The notes below the pieces were generated by a model. The model did not search any database and had not been told where the DNA came from. It saw only the letters and a program-made list of their open reading frames with translations. 64,000 nucleotides of DNA from Rhodothermales bacterium (GTDB lineage Bacteria > Bacteroidota > Rhodothermia > Rhodothermales > UBA10348). The position numbers were made by a program, and so were the translations under genes. The stretch spans positions 62,001 through 126,000 of the forward strand of contig JANJTM010000059.1 of assembly GCA_024711125.1 (NCBI GenBank), written 5' to 3'. Positions 34,888 to 44,055 of the stretch are shown piece after piece; positions within the stretch are counted from its first letter, which is position 1, and every line of letters starts with the position of its first letter.

Positions 34888-34909
34888 TCGCGCGTCGTCG
34901 AACCCGTGG

Positions 34910-34950
34910 ACGGGGCGGGTGCCGCAGGGTGCCCGCCCCGTTCCGTTTCC
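34910..34950 (+). terminator. Intrinsic terminator after ppdK
   Basis: CGGGGCGGG (34911-34919) pairs with CCCGCCCCG (34932-34940) and is followed by TTCCGTTTCC. The G+C-rich stem lies 23 nt after the ppdK stop. Confidence 0.7.
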
Positions 34951-35044
34951 GGGCCGGCGGCGGAGCGAAACCTGCGCGTCGGGTCTCCGTCTACACCGGA
35001 AAACGGCGTCCGCTTACGGCGGCGTCCCAAACCGCACGCATCCG

Positions 35045-35377
35045 ATGATGGACAACGACAAGAGCCAGGAATACGAGCGCGCTCGAGCCGCGTTCGATGC
35101 CCTCCGCATGGACGAGCGCGCCGCGTTCCTCGTGGAATCGCTCGTCGCGATGGTGGCCGACGGGGTCGGCGAGGCGGGTCGCGTGGTCAAGGAAGTCGTC
35201 GACGACATGGCCGAGGCGTTGGACGGGCTCTCGTGCGCAGACGACGAGGCCGGAGCTGCCCCCAAGGGCGGCGCAGGTGCAGGCGCCGAAGGGGATGGTG
35301 GTGCCGCGCCCAAGGCCGCTCCCAGGCGCCCGGCCCGAAAGACGGCGCGTCCCAAGGGCAAGGCCGGCGAGAAATAG
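35045..35377 (+). CDS. Small hypothetical protein with Ala/Lys-rich tail
   Basis: I do not recognise this 110-residue protein. The first 70 residues are helical and mostly acidic ('AAFDALRMDERAAFLVESLVAMVADGVGEAGRVVKEVVDDMAEAL'); the rest is a low-complexity Gly/Ala stretch, then a basic 'PRRPARKTARPKGKAGEK' tail. The acidic helix plus basic tail is reminiscent of phasins or histone-like scaffolds, but that is only compositional. The start may be ATG 35045 or 35048. It lies between the ppdK terminator and a second small gene 9 nt downstream, suggesting a two-gene unit. Confidence 0.5.
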   Translation: MMDNDKSQEYERARAAFDALRMDERAAFLVESLVAMVADGVGEAGRVVKEVVDDMAEALDGLSCADDEAGAAPKGGAGAGAEGDGGAAPKAAPRRPARKTARPKGKAGEK

Positions 35378-35386
35378 CGCCTTGCC

Positions 35387-35641
35387 ATGCCCGAACCGGA
35401 ACGCCGTATCGTCGAGTTCGACGGCCTGAACTGGCTCGGAAGGGCCGTATGGTTGGGTGGCCAGGTCACCCACGCGGTGGTCTGGCTGGTGGAAGCCGCC
35501 GTGGAACGCGCGGGCGCCATCGTGGGTGAAGCCGAGCGGGCGTTCCGCGACGCCGTGGACGACTCCGTCGAGGATGCCCGAATCCTCGAGGAGCACCCGA
35601 GGGAGGTAGCAGGGCACCGGCGGGATGTCCCCGGCGAATGA
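35387..35641 (+). CDS. Small hypothetical protein (84 aa)
   Basis: The 84-residue product is not recognised. It contains an amphipathic central region 'LNWLGRAVWLGGQVTHAVVWLVEAAVERAGAIVGEAERAFRDAV', which could lie on a membrane surface or form a helical pair, and a charged C-terminus. It starts 9 nt after the preceding small gene and ends 9 nt before the convergent lon stop. Both small genes probably form one transcription unit. The V-x-x-A-x-x-E-A heptad-like spacing suggests that it could pair with the acidic helix of the upstream protein. Confidence 0.45.
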   Translation: MPEPERRIVEFDGLNWLGRAVWLGGQVTHAVVWLVEAAVERAGAIVGEAERAFRDAVDDSVEDARILEEHPREVAGHRRDVPGE

Positions 35642-35650
35642 GCCGCCTCG

Positions 35651-38146
35651 TCAGTTGACCGAGGGTTCCGGCAGTCTGCGACCGCCTCCCGATTCCGTCC
35701 CGTCACCCTCGGCGGAGCGGAAATACTCGGCGGGGTCGATCCGCGCCCGCTTCGTCAGCACCTTGTCCATGACCTGTTCCATGCGGCTGACGTAGCTGAC
35801 CTGGAGGCCTCGCAGGGCGTCGGTCGGGATTTCGGCCACGTCCTTGCGGTTCCGCTCCGGCAGGATCACCTTCCGGATACCGGCCCGCCGGGCGGCGAGT
35901 ACCTTCTCCTTGATGCCACCCACCGGGAGAACCAGCCCGCGCAGCGTCACCTCTCCCGTCATGGCGACCGTATGCCGCACGCGGCGCTGGGTGAAGATCG
36001 AAACGAGCGCCGACAGCATCGCCACGCCGGCCGAGGGGCCGTCCTTCGGGATCGCGCCCGCCGGCACGTGTACGTGCAGGTCCCAGTTCCGGAACGCCGA
36101 TTGCGGAATGCCGAGCACGTCGGCGTTGGCCTTCACGTACGAGAGCGCGGTCTGGGCCGATTCCTTCATCACGTCGCCGAGTTGGCCGGTCAGGACCAAT
36201 CGTCCGGATCCTCGCGAAACCGACGCCTCGATGAAGAGGATATCGCCGCCGACCGGAGTCCAGGCGAGGCCGGTGGCGACACCCGGCACTTCGGTGCGTT
36301 CGGCGAGATCCGAGCTGAACCGGGGAGCCTTCAGGTACTCGACGAGCTGGTCTGCCTTGACCTTTTCTCCCTTGGAATCCCCCGTGGCGACCTTTCGGGC
36401 GACGCCCCGGGCCACTGACCCGATCGTGCGCTCGAGCTGCCGGACCCCCGACTCCCGCGTATAGCCGTCGATCGTCGCCGCGATGGCCTCGTCGGTCATG
36501 TCGAACTGCTTCTTCGTCAGGCCGTTGCGCTCGGTCTGCCGGGGCAGCAGGTACTGACGCGCGATGGAGAGCTTCTCCTCCTGCGTGTAGCCCGTGATCT
36601 CGATGAGCTCCATCCGGTCCCGGAGCGGGGGCGGGATCTGCTCGAGGTAGTTGGCCGTCGCGATGAACAGCACCTTCGAGAGGTCGTAGTCGAGCTCCAG
36701 GTAATGGTCGTTGAAGGCCGAGTTCTGTTCGGGGTCGAGTACCTCGAGCAGTGCGCTCGACGGATCTCCGCGGAAGTCCGATCCGAGCTTGTCGACCTCG
36801 TCGAGCATGAATACGGGGTTCGAAGTCCCGGCCTTCTTCATGCCCTGTACGATGCGTCCGGGCAGCGCACCGACGTACGTCCGCCGGTGCCCGCGGATCT
36901 CGGCCTCGTCGCGCACCCCGCCGAGGCTCATCCGAACGAATTCGCGGCCGATGGCGCGGGCGATGGACTTTCCGAGCGAGGTCTTTCCGACGCCCGGGGG
37001 GCCGTAGAAGCAGAGAATGGGCGCCTTCATGTCGCCCTTGAGCTTCAGGACGGCCAGGTACTCGAGGATGCGCTGCTTGACCTGCTCCAGGCCGAAGTGG
37101 TCCTCGTCGAGAATCTTCGCGGCCCGCTTGATGTCGAGCTTGTCGGTCGAATACTCGAGCCAGGGCAGGTCGAGGATCCAGTCGACGTAATTGCGCGTCA
37201 CCGCATAGTCGGGACTAGCCGGGTTCGAGCGTCCGAGCTTCTCGAGTTCCTTGTCCAGGGCCTTCCGTACCGCCTCGGGCAGCGCCTTCCTGGCCGCCCG
37301 CTCCTTCAGATCGGCGACTTCCCTCGTGGCGCCCTCGCCTTCGCCGAGTTCCTCCTGGATCGCCTTCATCTGCTGGCGCAGGAGATACTCGCGCTGCTGC
37401 TGGTCCACGTCGGTCTTGACGCGCGACCGGATCTCCTCGGAGATCTGCAGGACCTGCAGCTCCTTGTGCAGATGCTTCAGGACGAGCTCGGCGCGTTCGA
37501 CGAGCGGAAGCGTCTCGAGCAGCGCCTGCTTGTCTTCGACGGCGATCTGGAGGTTCGAGGCGATGAAATGGATCAGGAACGTCGGTGACTCGATGTTCTG
37601 GATCGCGTAGGCCGCCTCGCTCGGAAGATTCGGCGAAAGGTTGACGATCTGGATCGCCAGTTCCTTGATCGAACGGATGCGCGCCTGGATTTCGGCGTGG
37701 TCGCCGGAGTCCTCGGCCACCGCGTCCACCCGTGCCTTCAGGTACGGCTCGGTCTGTACGAACTCGCGGATCCGGAAACGGCGTTTGCCCTGGATGACGA
37801 TGGACTTGGACCCGTCGGGCATCTTGATGAGCTTCAGGATGCTGGCGACGGTTCCGCAGTCGTAGAGATCCGACGGCGCGGGGTTCTCGACCTCGGCCGA
37901 ACGCTGGGCGACGACGCCGATGAGCCGGTCCCCGCCGAAAGCGTCCTTGACGAGCCGCAGTGACGTATCCCGTCCCACCGTGATGGGCAACACGACACCG
38001 GGGAACAGGACGGTGTTGCGCAGGGCGAGCAGCGGCAGCACCGACGGTACGTCGCTCGTGCTCATCGCCTGCTCCTCGTCGGGGGTGGGCAGCGGGATGG
38101 ACTGTTCCGGATCCTCGTCCGCGAGGTGCAGGAAGTCTTGGGTCAT
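35651..38146 (-). CDS. lon: ATP-dependent protease Lon
   Basis: Lon degrades damaged and regulatory proteins. The 831-residue protein has the N-terminal substrate domain ('VLPLLALRNTVLFPGVVLPI', about 36-230), a coiled linker, and the AAA+ module with Walker A 'GPPGVGKT' (382-389) and Walker B 'PVFMLDEVDKLG'. The proteolytic domain holds the Ser-Lys dyad Ser705 ('KDGPSAGVAM') and Lys748 ('GGIKEKVLAA'). The ORF track start (38314) overlaps the upstream kinase gene; the ATG at 38146 gives the normal N-terminus. A 164-nt gap separates it from the kinase gene upstream on the same strand, and no heat-shock element is evident there. Confidence 0.96.
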   Translation of the reverse strand: MTQDFLHLADEDPEQSIPLPTPDEEQAMSTSDVPSVLPLLALRNTVLFPGVVLPITVGRDTSLRLVKDAFGGDRLIGVVAQRSAEVENPAPSDLYDCGTVASILKLIKMPDGSKSIVIQGKRRFRIREFVQTEPYLKARVDAVAEDSGDHAEIQARIRSIKELAIQIVNLSPNLPSEAAYAIQNIESPTFLIHFIASNLQIAVEDKQALLETLPLVERAELVLKHLHKELQVLQISEEIRSRVKTDVDQQQREYLLRQQMKAIQEELGEGEGATREVADLKERAARKALPEAVRKALDKELEKLGRSNPASPDYAVTRNYVDWILDLPWLEYSTDKLDIKRAAKILDEDHFGLEQVKQRILEYLAVLKLKGDMKAPILCFYGPPGVGKTSLGKSIARAIGREFVRMSLGGVRDEAEIRGHRRTYVGALPGRIVQGMKKAGTSNPVFMLDEVDKLGSDFRGDPSSALLEVLDPEQNSAFNDHYLELDYDLSKVLFIATANYLEQIPPPLRDRMELIEITGYTQEEKLSIARQYLLPRQTERNGLTKKQFDMTDEAIAATIDGYTRESGVRQLERTIGSVARGVARKVATGDSKGEKVKADQLVEYLKAPRFSSDLAERTEVPGVATGLAWTPVGGDILFIEASVSRGSGRLVLTGQLGDVMKESAQTALSYVKANADVLGIPQSAFRNWDLHVHVPAGAIPKDGPSAGVAMLSALVSIFTQRRVRHTVAMTGEVTLRGLVLPVGGIKEKVLAARRAGIRKVILPERNRKDVAEIPTDALRGLQVSYVSRMEQVMDKVLTKRARIDPAEYFRSAEGDGTESGGGRRLPEPSVN

Positions 38147-38310
38147 GGAATTGGCAGGGTGGGTGCCGTTCGCGTCGGCTGTTCGTGCGCGGATACGGTG
38201 TCGGCCCGGGCGCAAACGCCGGGCCAAAGCGGTCGGGCTGTCACCGTGTCCGGTCGCTGCGACGCCCTGACAGGAAACGCGGGCCCGGTCCGAAGCGCCG
38301 GGGGTCGTCG

Positions 38311-39795
38311 TCACACGAGCTGACGGATGGCGGCCTCGATCTCTTCGATCCGGAAGGGCTTGGTCAGGACCCGGTCGACGGTGCCGTCGGCGGTTCCGGT
38401 ATGGGTGTCTCCGGTGAGCAGCACGATCGGCGTACGGGGATCACGCGCTTTCATCAGGCTCGCCATCTCCCGTCCGCTCATTCCGGGCATTCCCTGGTCG
38501 GTGATGACGAGATCGTACCGGGCCCCGGCCGACCGGGTAAGTCCCTCGGCACCCGATTCCGCCTCGTCCACCGTGTGCCCGCGCAGGGTGAGCAGGCGTC
38601 GGAGCACGGTGCGCACCATGGCCTCGTCGTCCACCACGAGGATCCGCGCGGCACTTGTTGCCGTGGCCGGCGGCTCGGGCCCCTGGTCGTCGACGACGTC
38701 CGGGGCCCGCGGGATGGCGAACGTGAACCGAGAGCCCTTGTCCGGGGCCGATTCGACCGTGAACGACCCCCCGTGCTCCAGGATCACGCCGTGCGCCACG
38801 GCCAGCCCCATGCCGTTCCCGAGGTTTCCCTTGGTGGTGAACAGGGGCTCGAAAATGCGGGCCCGGACGGCTTCGGACATGCCGATCCCGGAGTCGATGA
38901 CGGAACAGGAGACGCGGTCGGCGTCGACCCGGGTCTCGAAGCGCAGGGTGCCCCCCTGCGGCATGGCCTGCACGGCGTTCAGCACGAGATTGACGACGAC
39001 GTCCCGAAGCTCCGACGCCGAGCCGAGAACGGGGGGGACCGGGCCCAGGTCCTGCCGGACGACGATCTCGATGCCCTGTCGGCGAGGTTCGTTGTACCAG
39101 TACGGCCGGGTGAGCGAGACGCAGTCGCGCACGAGGGACGACAGGTCGACGGGCTGGTACGCGGCCTGGTGTTCCTGGCGGATGTACCGTTGAACCTTCT
39201 CGATGAGCGAGGCGCCGTCACGCGCGGCCCGCTCGATCGTCGCCACGTGTTCGCCGAGCCCGCACGCGTCGCCTGCCGACGCGAACGAGAGCCGCATGAG
39301 GTCGACGTGGCCCAGCACGGCACTCAGAAGATTGTTGAAATCGTGCGCCATGCCCATCGTCATGCGCCCGAGGGTCTCCATGCGATGCCGCTCGGCCTGC
39401 GAGGCCGTCCACGACTCGGGCTGCGCGAGCACCTCGCCGGATATCGTCACGGCGCTGGGTCCGGGCCGTCCCGCCGTCGCCGGGACCGACGGGATGAAGT
39501 GCAGGAGTACGGGCTTCGGCGATCCCGTCCCTGCAGGGACCGGGAGGAAAAGCTGGTTCGTGAGCACTTCGCCACGAAGCGCACGGTCAAGCAGCTTGCG
39601 GGCTTCGGCCGAGTCGGGCGCGGGAAACCGGACCCAGGGATCCGGGTCGTCTCCCAGCGAGCGTATCCACGAGCGGTTGCGGTAGATCATCGAGCCCGAA
39701 GCGTCGCACGTGGCGACCAGCACTTCGGCCTCGATGGGAGCGAGGGAATCGAATTCATCCATGGGCCCCGTGAACCTCGCGCGGCAGTGGGACAT
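38311..39795 (-). CDS. Hybrid sensor histidine kinase with C-terminal receiver domain
   Basis: The 494-residue cytosolic protein has a PAS-like N-terminal region (about 15-125). A HisKA helix 'GRMTMGMAHDFNNLLSAVLGH' carries phospho-acceptor His151, and a HATPase_c domain ('LVLNAVQAMPQGG', 'DSGIGMS', 'GNGMGLAVAHGV') follows. A receiver domain ends the chain ('ILVVDDEAMVRTVLRRLL', phospho-acceptor Asp433 in 'VITDQGMPG'). No transmembrane helix is present. The 'HDFNN' kinase class often acts in phosphorelays. No cognate response regulator or output domain is nearby. ATG 39795 has AAAGGG upstream; ATG 39762 is an alternative start. Confidence 0.88.
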   Translation of the reverse strand: MSHCRARFTGPMDEFDSLAPIEAEVLVATCDASGSMIYRNRSWIRSLGDDPDPWVRFPAPDSAEARKLLDRALRGEVLTNQLFLPVPAGTGSPKPVLLHFIPSVPATAGRPGPSAVTISGEVLAQPESWTASQAERHRMETLGRMTMGMAHDFNNLLSAVLGHVDLMRLSFASAGDACGLGEHVATIERAARDGASLIEKVQRYIRQEHQAAYQPVDLSSLVRDCVSLTRPYWYNEPRRQGIEIVVRQDLGPVPPVLGSASELRDVVVNLVLNAVQAMPQGGTLRFETRVDADRVSCSVIDSGIGMSEAVRARIFEPLFTTKGNLGNGMGLAVAHGVILEHGGSFTVESAPDKGSRFTFAIPRAPDVVDDQGPEPPATATSAARILVVDDEAMVRTVLRRLLTLRGHTVDEAESGAEGLTRSAGARYDLVITDQGMPGMSGREMASLMKARDPRTPIVLLTGDTHTGTADGTVDRVLTKPFRIEEIEAAIRQLV

Positions 39796-39818
39796 TCAAC
39801 GCCCTTTCGTGAACCGGC

Positions 39819-41267
39819 ATGACCACGCAGACCTCAAACCCCATGTGGCACGATTCGATCCTCGGGGCCATAGGAAATACGCCCCTGGTACGTCTGAATC
39901 GCGTGACGGCGGGCGTTCCGTGCACGGTACTGGCCAAGGTGGAGTTCCTCAATCCGGGCGGCTCGGTCAAGGATCGCATCGGTCTCGCCATGGTGGAGGC
40001 CGCCGAGCGGGACGGCTCACTGAAGCCGGGAGGCACGATCGTGGAGGGTACGAGCGGAAACACGGGGGCCGGGGTCGCATTGGCGGCCATCGCGAAGGGC
40101 TACCGCTGCATCTTCACCACGACCGACAAGCAGAGCCAGGAAAAGATCGACGTGCTGCGCGCGCTGGGCGCCGAGGTCATCGTCTGCCCGACGGCCGTCG
40201 CACCCGAGGATCCGCGCTCGTACTACTCGGTGGCCCGCCGCCTGGCGACCGAGATTCCGAACGCGGTGTACCTCAACCAGTACGACAATCCGGCCAACGC
40301 CGAGGCCCATTATGCCACGACGGGACCCGAACTGTGGGACCAGACCGGCGGTCGCATCACCCACTTCGTGGCTACGGCCGGGACCGGCGGGACGATTTCG
40401 GGCTCGACGCGGTATCTCAAGGAGCGGAACCCGGCACTGAAGGTCGTCGGGGTCGATCCGTTCGGCTCGGTCTACTACAAGTACTTTTTCACCCGGCACT
40501 TCGACGAAGACGAGATCTACCCGTACGTCACCGAAGGCGTCGGTGAGGACATCCTCGCCGGCAACATGGATTTCGACCTGGTCGACGACTACGTGCGCGT
40601 GACGGATCGCGAGACCATGCTCATGACCCGGCGGCTCGCGAAGGAAGAAGGGCTCTTCGTGGGCCAGAGCTGCGGAATGGCCGTAGCGGGGGCGCTGCAG
40701 TGGCTCGAGGCGCACGCCGGAGAACTGACGCCCGACGACGTCGTGGTCATCCTGCTCCCGGACTCGGGGTTCCGGTATCTTCGAAAGACCTACAACGACC
40801 AGTGGATGCGGGACCACGGGTTTCTCGACCAGCGACTCGAAATCACGGTCGGGCAGGTGGCGGCGGCCCGTCCCGAGCGAGCGGGGCTCGTCTCGGTCAA
40901 CCCGGCAGACACCCTGGGCGATGCGATCGCGCTCATGGGCGAGCGCGGAATCTCCCAGTTGCCCGTCATGGACGGCGGTGCCGTGGTGGGGAGCCTTTCC
41001 GAAAACAGGATCCTGCACGTGCTGCTCGCCGATCCGGGTGCCCGCGAACGGGCCGTCGGCACCATCATGGCCGAACCGCTGCCCATCGTGCCGTCGGCCC
41101 TGCATCTCGAGCATCTTTCGACCTACCTTGAACGGGAGCCGGGTGCGGTCCTGGTCCAGGACGGCGGCGGAGTCTACACCATCATCACGAAGAGCGATCT
41201 CATCGGCGCGCTCGCGCTCCTGTCCCGGGACGGGCAGCGGGTCATGAAATCGGGAATCACGGAATGA
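39819..41267 (+). CDS. Cystathionine beta-synthase with C-terminal CBS domains
   Basis: This PLP enzyme condenses serine with homocysteine to cystathionine, or acts as a cysteine synthase. The 482-residue protein has an OASS/CBS-type catalytic domain with Lys51 in 'FLNPGGSVKDRIGLA', the 'EGTSGNTGAGVALAA' substrate loop and the PLP-phosphate loop 'ATAGTGGTISG'. Residues about 350-482 form a Bateman pair of CBS domains ('ADTLGDAIALMGERGISQLPVMD', 'VYTIITKSDLIGAL'), the usual site of adenosyl-ligand control. No haem-binding N-terminus is present. It overlaps the DUF3467 gene by 4 nt (ATGA), suggesting cotranslation. Confidence 0.88.
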   Translation: MTTQTSNPMWHDSILGAIGNTPLVRLNRVTAGVPCTVLAKVEFLNPGGSVKDRIGLAMVEAAERDGSLKPGGTIVEGTSGNTGAGVALAAIAKGYRCIFTTTDKQSQEKIDVLRALGAEVIVCPTAVAPEDPRSYYSVARRLATEIPNAVYLNQYDNPANAEAHYATTGPELWDQTGGRITHFVATAGTGGTISGSTRYLKERNPALKVVGVDPFGSVYYKYFFTRHFDEDEIYPYVTEGVGEDILAGNMDFDLVDDYVRVTDRETMLMTRRLAKEEGLFVGQSCGMAVAGALQWLEAHAGELTPDDVVVILLPDSGFRYLRKTYNDQWMRDHGFLDQRLEITVGQVAAARPERAGLVSVNPADTLGDAIALMGERGISQLPVMDGGAVVGSLSENRILHVLLADPGARERAVGTIMAEPLPIVPSALHLEHLSTYLEREPGAVLVQDGGGVYTIITKSDLIGALALLSRDGQRVMKSGITE

Positions 41268-41578
41268 AAGCGAACGAAGGCGCGCAGCAGCAGATCAACA
41301 TCGAGCTCTCCGAAGAAATCGCGGAAGGCATCTACTCCAATCTCGTAATGATCGCGCACTCGGCGGAGGAGTTCGTCCTGGACTTCATCCGGGTCATGCC
41401 GGGTGTGCCGAAAGCGCGGGTGCGCAGCCGGATCATCGTGACGCCCGCCCACGCGAAGCGGCTCCTCAGGGCGCTCGCCGAGAACATCGAGCGGTACGAG
41501 CGCGCGCACGGCGAGATCGAGGATATGGGTTTCCAGGGTCCTGCCGTCCAGTTCGGCGTTCCCGGCGGCGAGGCCTGA
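41264..41578 (+). CDS. DUF3467 protein
   Basis: The 104-residue protein matches the DUF3467 pattern: 'INIELSEEIAEGIYSNLVMIAHSAEEFVLDFIRVMPG' followed by 'KARVRSRIIVTPAHAKRLLRALAENIERYE'. This small family is widespread in Bacteroidota and other phyla with no assigned function. It overlaps the end of the cystathionine beta-synthase gene by 4 nt, so the two are translated together. The C-terminus 'GPAVQFGVPGGEA' is flexible. It is convergent with the LptF/G permease gene. Confidence 0.85.
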   Translation: MKANEGAQQQINIELSEEIAEGIYSNLVMIAHSAEEFVLDFIRVMPGVPKARVRSRIIVTPAHAKRLLRALAENIERYERAHGEIEDMGFQGPAVQFGVPGGEA

Positions 41579-41583
41579 CCCTG

Positions 41584-42675
41584 TCAGGTACGCGCAGTGC
41601 GCAGTACCGCGACGGCGAGCAGCGCGAAGAGGGCGTGCGGCATCCACGCCGCCAGTATCGGCGGAATCGTTCCGGAGGCGCCCAGGGCCTCCAGGATCTT
41701 CTGGAACGAAAGGTAGGCGAAAGCTACCCCCAGGCCCGCGGCGATGACTCCCGCCTGTCCGCCGCGGCGCCGAACGCCGGCCAGGGGAACTCCGAGCAGG
41801 ACCAGCAGGAGATTGGCGAACGGGTACGCCAGCTTGGAGTGGTACGTGACCACCGGGCCGTCGAGCCGATCCGCTCCCGATCTCCGCAGGGTCTCGATGT
41901 AGTCGCCCGCCTCGGTGAGGGTCATGCCTTCGACATCCCCGTCGGTCCGGGCGACGTCGCGCGGAAGCAGCACCAGCACCGTGTCGAGAAACGTCGGCTG
42001 CAAGCGGGTTTCGAATCCGAGCGCGTCGAAACGGCGCACGACCGGGGTGAACAGGCGCCAGGATGCCGTAGAGTCGATCCACTGCATTCGGGGCGTGTCG
42101 ATGCGCTCGACCAGCCTTGCGTCTTCCGTGTAGCGCTGCAGCGTGACCGTGTGCGCCGTGGCGGTGGAGCGCTCGAAGAACCCCACCGTCAACACGGCAC
42201 CGCGCTGCATGAGCCTGTGGATGTTGTTGAACTCCGTGTCGTTGGGCGCGTCCTTGGTGTAGAGCAGCTCGAATTCGATACGGGCCCGGTTGGTCACCGG
42301 CACGACCCAGCCGTCGAATACGAACATGAAGGCGGTCACTGCCAGGCCGATCGTGGCGAACGGACGCCGGATTCGGGAAAGCGGGACGCCAGAGGTCTCC
42401 AGTGCCACGATCTCGAGTTTCTGGGCAAGGCGCGCGGTAAGCAGCACGCATGCCATGAACAGGGCGAGAGGGGAGACCAGGCGTACGATCTCCGGGACGT
42501 AATTGGGGTAGTAGACCGTGAGGACGTCCCCGAGCGTGGCGCCGCGGTCCTGGAAATCGTCGACGAACTCGACGAAATGCAGGACGATGAAGAATACCAC
42601 CAGCGACGACACGAGCGCGACATACACGCCGAGGAAGCGTCGCATGACGTGGCGGTCGTATCGGGTGGTGAACAT
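41584..42675 (-). CDS. LptF/LptG-family permease
   Basis: This is a membrane subunit of the LptB2FG exporter that extracts lipopolysaccharide from the inner membrane. The 363-residue protein has the YjgP/YjgQ architecture. Three N-terminal spans ('[24 protein letters not shown]', '[14 protein letters not shown]', '[17 protein letters not shown]') precede a large periplasmic beta-jellyroll domain (about 115-285), and three C-terminal spans follow ('[18 protein letters not shown]', '[15 protein letters not shown]', '[13 protein letters not shown]'). The ORF-track starts (42858, 42883) include upstream sequence; ATG 42675 gives '[14 protein letters not shown]'. Only one permease is present here; lptD lies further downstream. 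Whether it is LptF or LptG cannot be decided. Confidence 0.85.
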   Translation of the reverse strand: MFTTRYDRHVMRRFLGVYVALVSSLVVFFIVLHFVEFVDDFQDRGATLGDVLTVYYPNYVPEIVRLVSPLALFMACVLLTARLAQKLEIVALETSGVPLSRIRRPFATIGLAVTAFMFVFDGWVVPVTNRARIEFELLYTKDAPNDTEFNNIHRLMQRGAVLTVGFFERSTATAHTVTLQRYTEDARLVERIDTPRMQWIDSTASWRLFTPVVRRFDALGFETRLQPTFLDTVLVLLPRDVARTDGDVEGMTLTEAGDYIETLRRSGADRLDGPVVTYHSKLAYPFANLLLVLLGVPLAGVRRRGGQAGVIAAGLGVAFAYLSFQKILEALGASGTIPPILAAWMPHALFALLAVAVLRTART

Positions 42676-42881
42676 CGTGGAGCGGGTGCGCCGGGAGGGC
42701 GGGTTCGGGGCACCTCCGCACGGGCGGTGCCGACCCAAAGAAACGACGAAAACTCGTCGAGTGCAGCGGCCGCGCCGCGCTCCGGCGGCGGCTCTCGCGT
42801 AGTTTCGGGCCGCGGCCGAGCACCGTGAGCCCTGAGCGGCTTTCGGTACGCTTCCCATCGAACCCTACTGCCAAGCAAGCC

Positions 42882-44054
42882 ATGAAGATTCACGAGTACC
42901 AGGCGAAAGACATCCTCGCCCGTTTCGGGGTCGCCGTACAGCCCGGCATCGTCGCCCGCACGGCGGACGAGGCCGTGGCCGCGGCCCGCACGCTCAGCGC
43001 CGATACGGGACGGGAACTCTGGGTCGTCAAGGCGCAGATCCACGCCGGTGGCCGTGGGAAGGGGGGCGGAGTGAAACTGGCGCGCACCCTCGACGAGGTG
43101 AGGGACAAGGCAGCCGCGATTCTCGGCATGATGCTCAAGACGCACCAGACGGGGCCGGAGGGACAGTTGGTCCGATCGGTACTGGTGGCCGATGCGGTCG
43201 ACATCGAGCGGGAGTGCTATCTCGGCATCACGCTGGACCGGAACCGCAACATGCCGGTCATCATGGCCTCTACCGAAGGCGGGGTCGAGATCGAGAAGGT
43301 GGCCGAAGAAACCCCGGAAAAGATCCTCAAGGTCTGGGTGGATCCGTTGATCGGCCTGCAGCCGAGCCAGGCGCGTCAACTGGCGTTCGGTCTCGGCTAC
43401 GAGGGACAGGCGTTCAAGCAGGCGGTCCGGTTCATCACGGCCCTGTATCGCGCGTATGACGAGACCGACTGCTCGCTGGCCGAGATCAACCCGCTCGTGC
43501 TCACGCCGACGGGTGACGTGCTCGCCATCGACGCGAAGATCAACATCGACGACAATGCGCTGTACCGGCACGCCGACCTGGCCGAACTGCGCGACGTCCA
43601 CGAGGAGGACCCCCTCGAGGTCGAGGCCGGCGAACACAACCTGAACTACGTGAAGCTCGACGGGAACGTCGGGTGCATGGTCAACGGGGCCGGTCTTGCG
43701 ATGGCCACGATGGACATCATCAAGCTGGCCGGCGGCGAACCCGCAAACTTCCTCGACGTCGGCGGCGGCGCCAACCCCACCACGGTGGAAGCCGGTTTCC
43801 GCATCATCCTGAAGGATCCCCACGTGCGGGCCATCCTGGTGAACATCTTCGGCGGTATCGTGCGCTGCGACCGCGTGGCCGCCGGCATCGTCGAAGCGGC
43901 GCGCAAGGTGGACATCACGATGCCGCTGATCGTCCGGCTCCAGGGCACCAACGCCGAGGAAGGCAAGCGCATCCTGGACGAGAGCGGGCTGAAGGTCGAG
44001 ACCGCCATCCTGTTCCAGGAGGCGGCCGACAAGGTCAACGCCGCGCTCGCCTGA
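42882..44054 (+). CDS. sucC: Succinyl-CoA synthetase subunit beta
   Basis: SucC binds ADP (or GDP) and, with SucD, makes ATP from succinyl-CoA in the TCA cycle. The 390-residue protein starts '[17 protein letters not shown]', has the ATP-grasp loop '[17 protein letters not shown]' (50-66), '[20 protein letters not shown]', '[15 protein letters not shown]' and '[16 protein letters not shown]' near the active site. sucD is not adjacent. TAGTTTCG, identical to the ftsK promoter box, lies 82 nt upstream but without a matching upstream TTG. The ORF-track start at 42825 is not needed; ATG 42882 gives the canonical end. Confidence 0.95.
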   Translation: MKIHEYQAKDILARFGVAVQPGIVARTADEAVAAARTLSADTGRELWVVKAQIHAGGRGKGGGVKLARTLDEVRDKAAAILGMMLKTHQTGPEGQLVRSVLVADAVDIERECYLGITLDRNRNMPVIMASTEGGVEIEKVAEETPEKILKVWVDPLIGLQPSQARQLAFGLGYEGQAFKQAVRFITALYRAYDETDCSLAEINPLVLTPTGDVLAIDAKINIDDNALYRHADLAELRDVHEEDPLEVEAGEHNLNYVKLDGNVGCMVNGAGLAMATMDIIKLAGGEPANFLDVGGGANPTTVEAGFRIILKDPHVRAILVNIFGGIVRCDRVAAGIVEAARKVDITMPLIVRLQGTNAEEGKRILDESGLKVETAILFQEAADKVNAALA

Positions 44055-44055
44055 G

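Noticed and set aside
38147-38310. Possible tRNA or small RNA between the hybrid kinase and lon
   Set aside because: No cloverleaf arms, CCA end or TTCGA loop could be found; only GC-rich hairpins.
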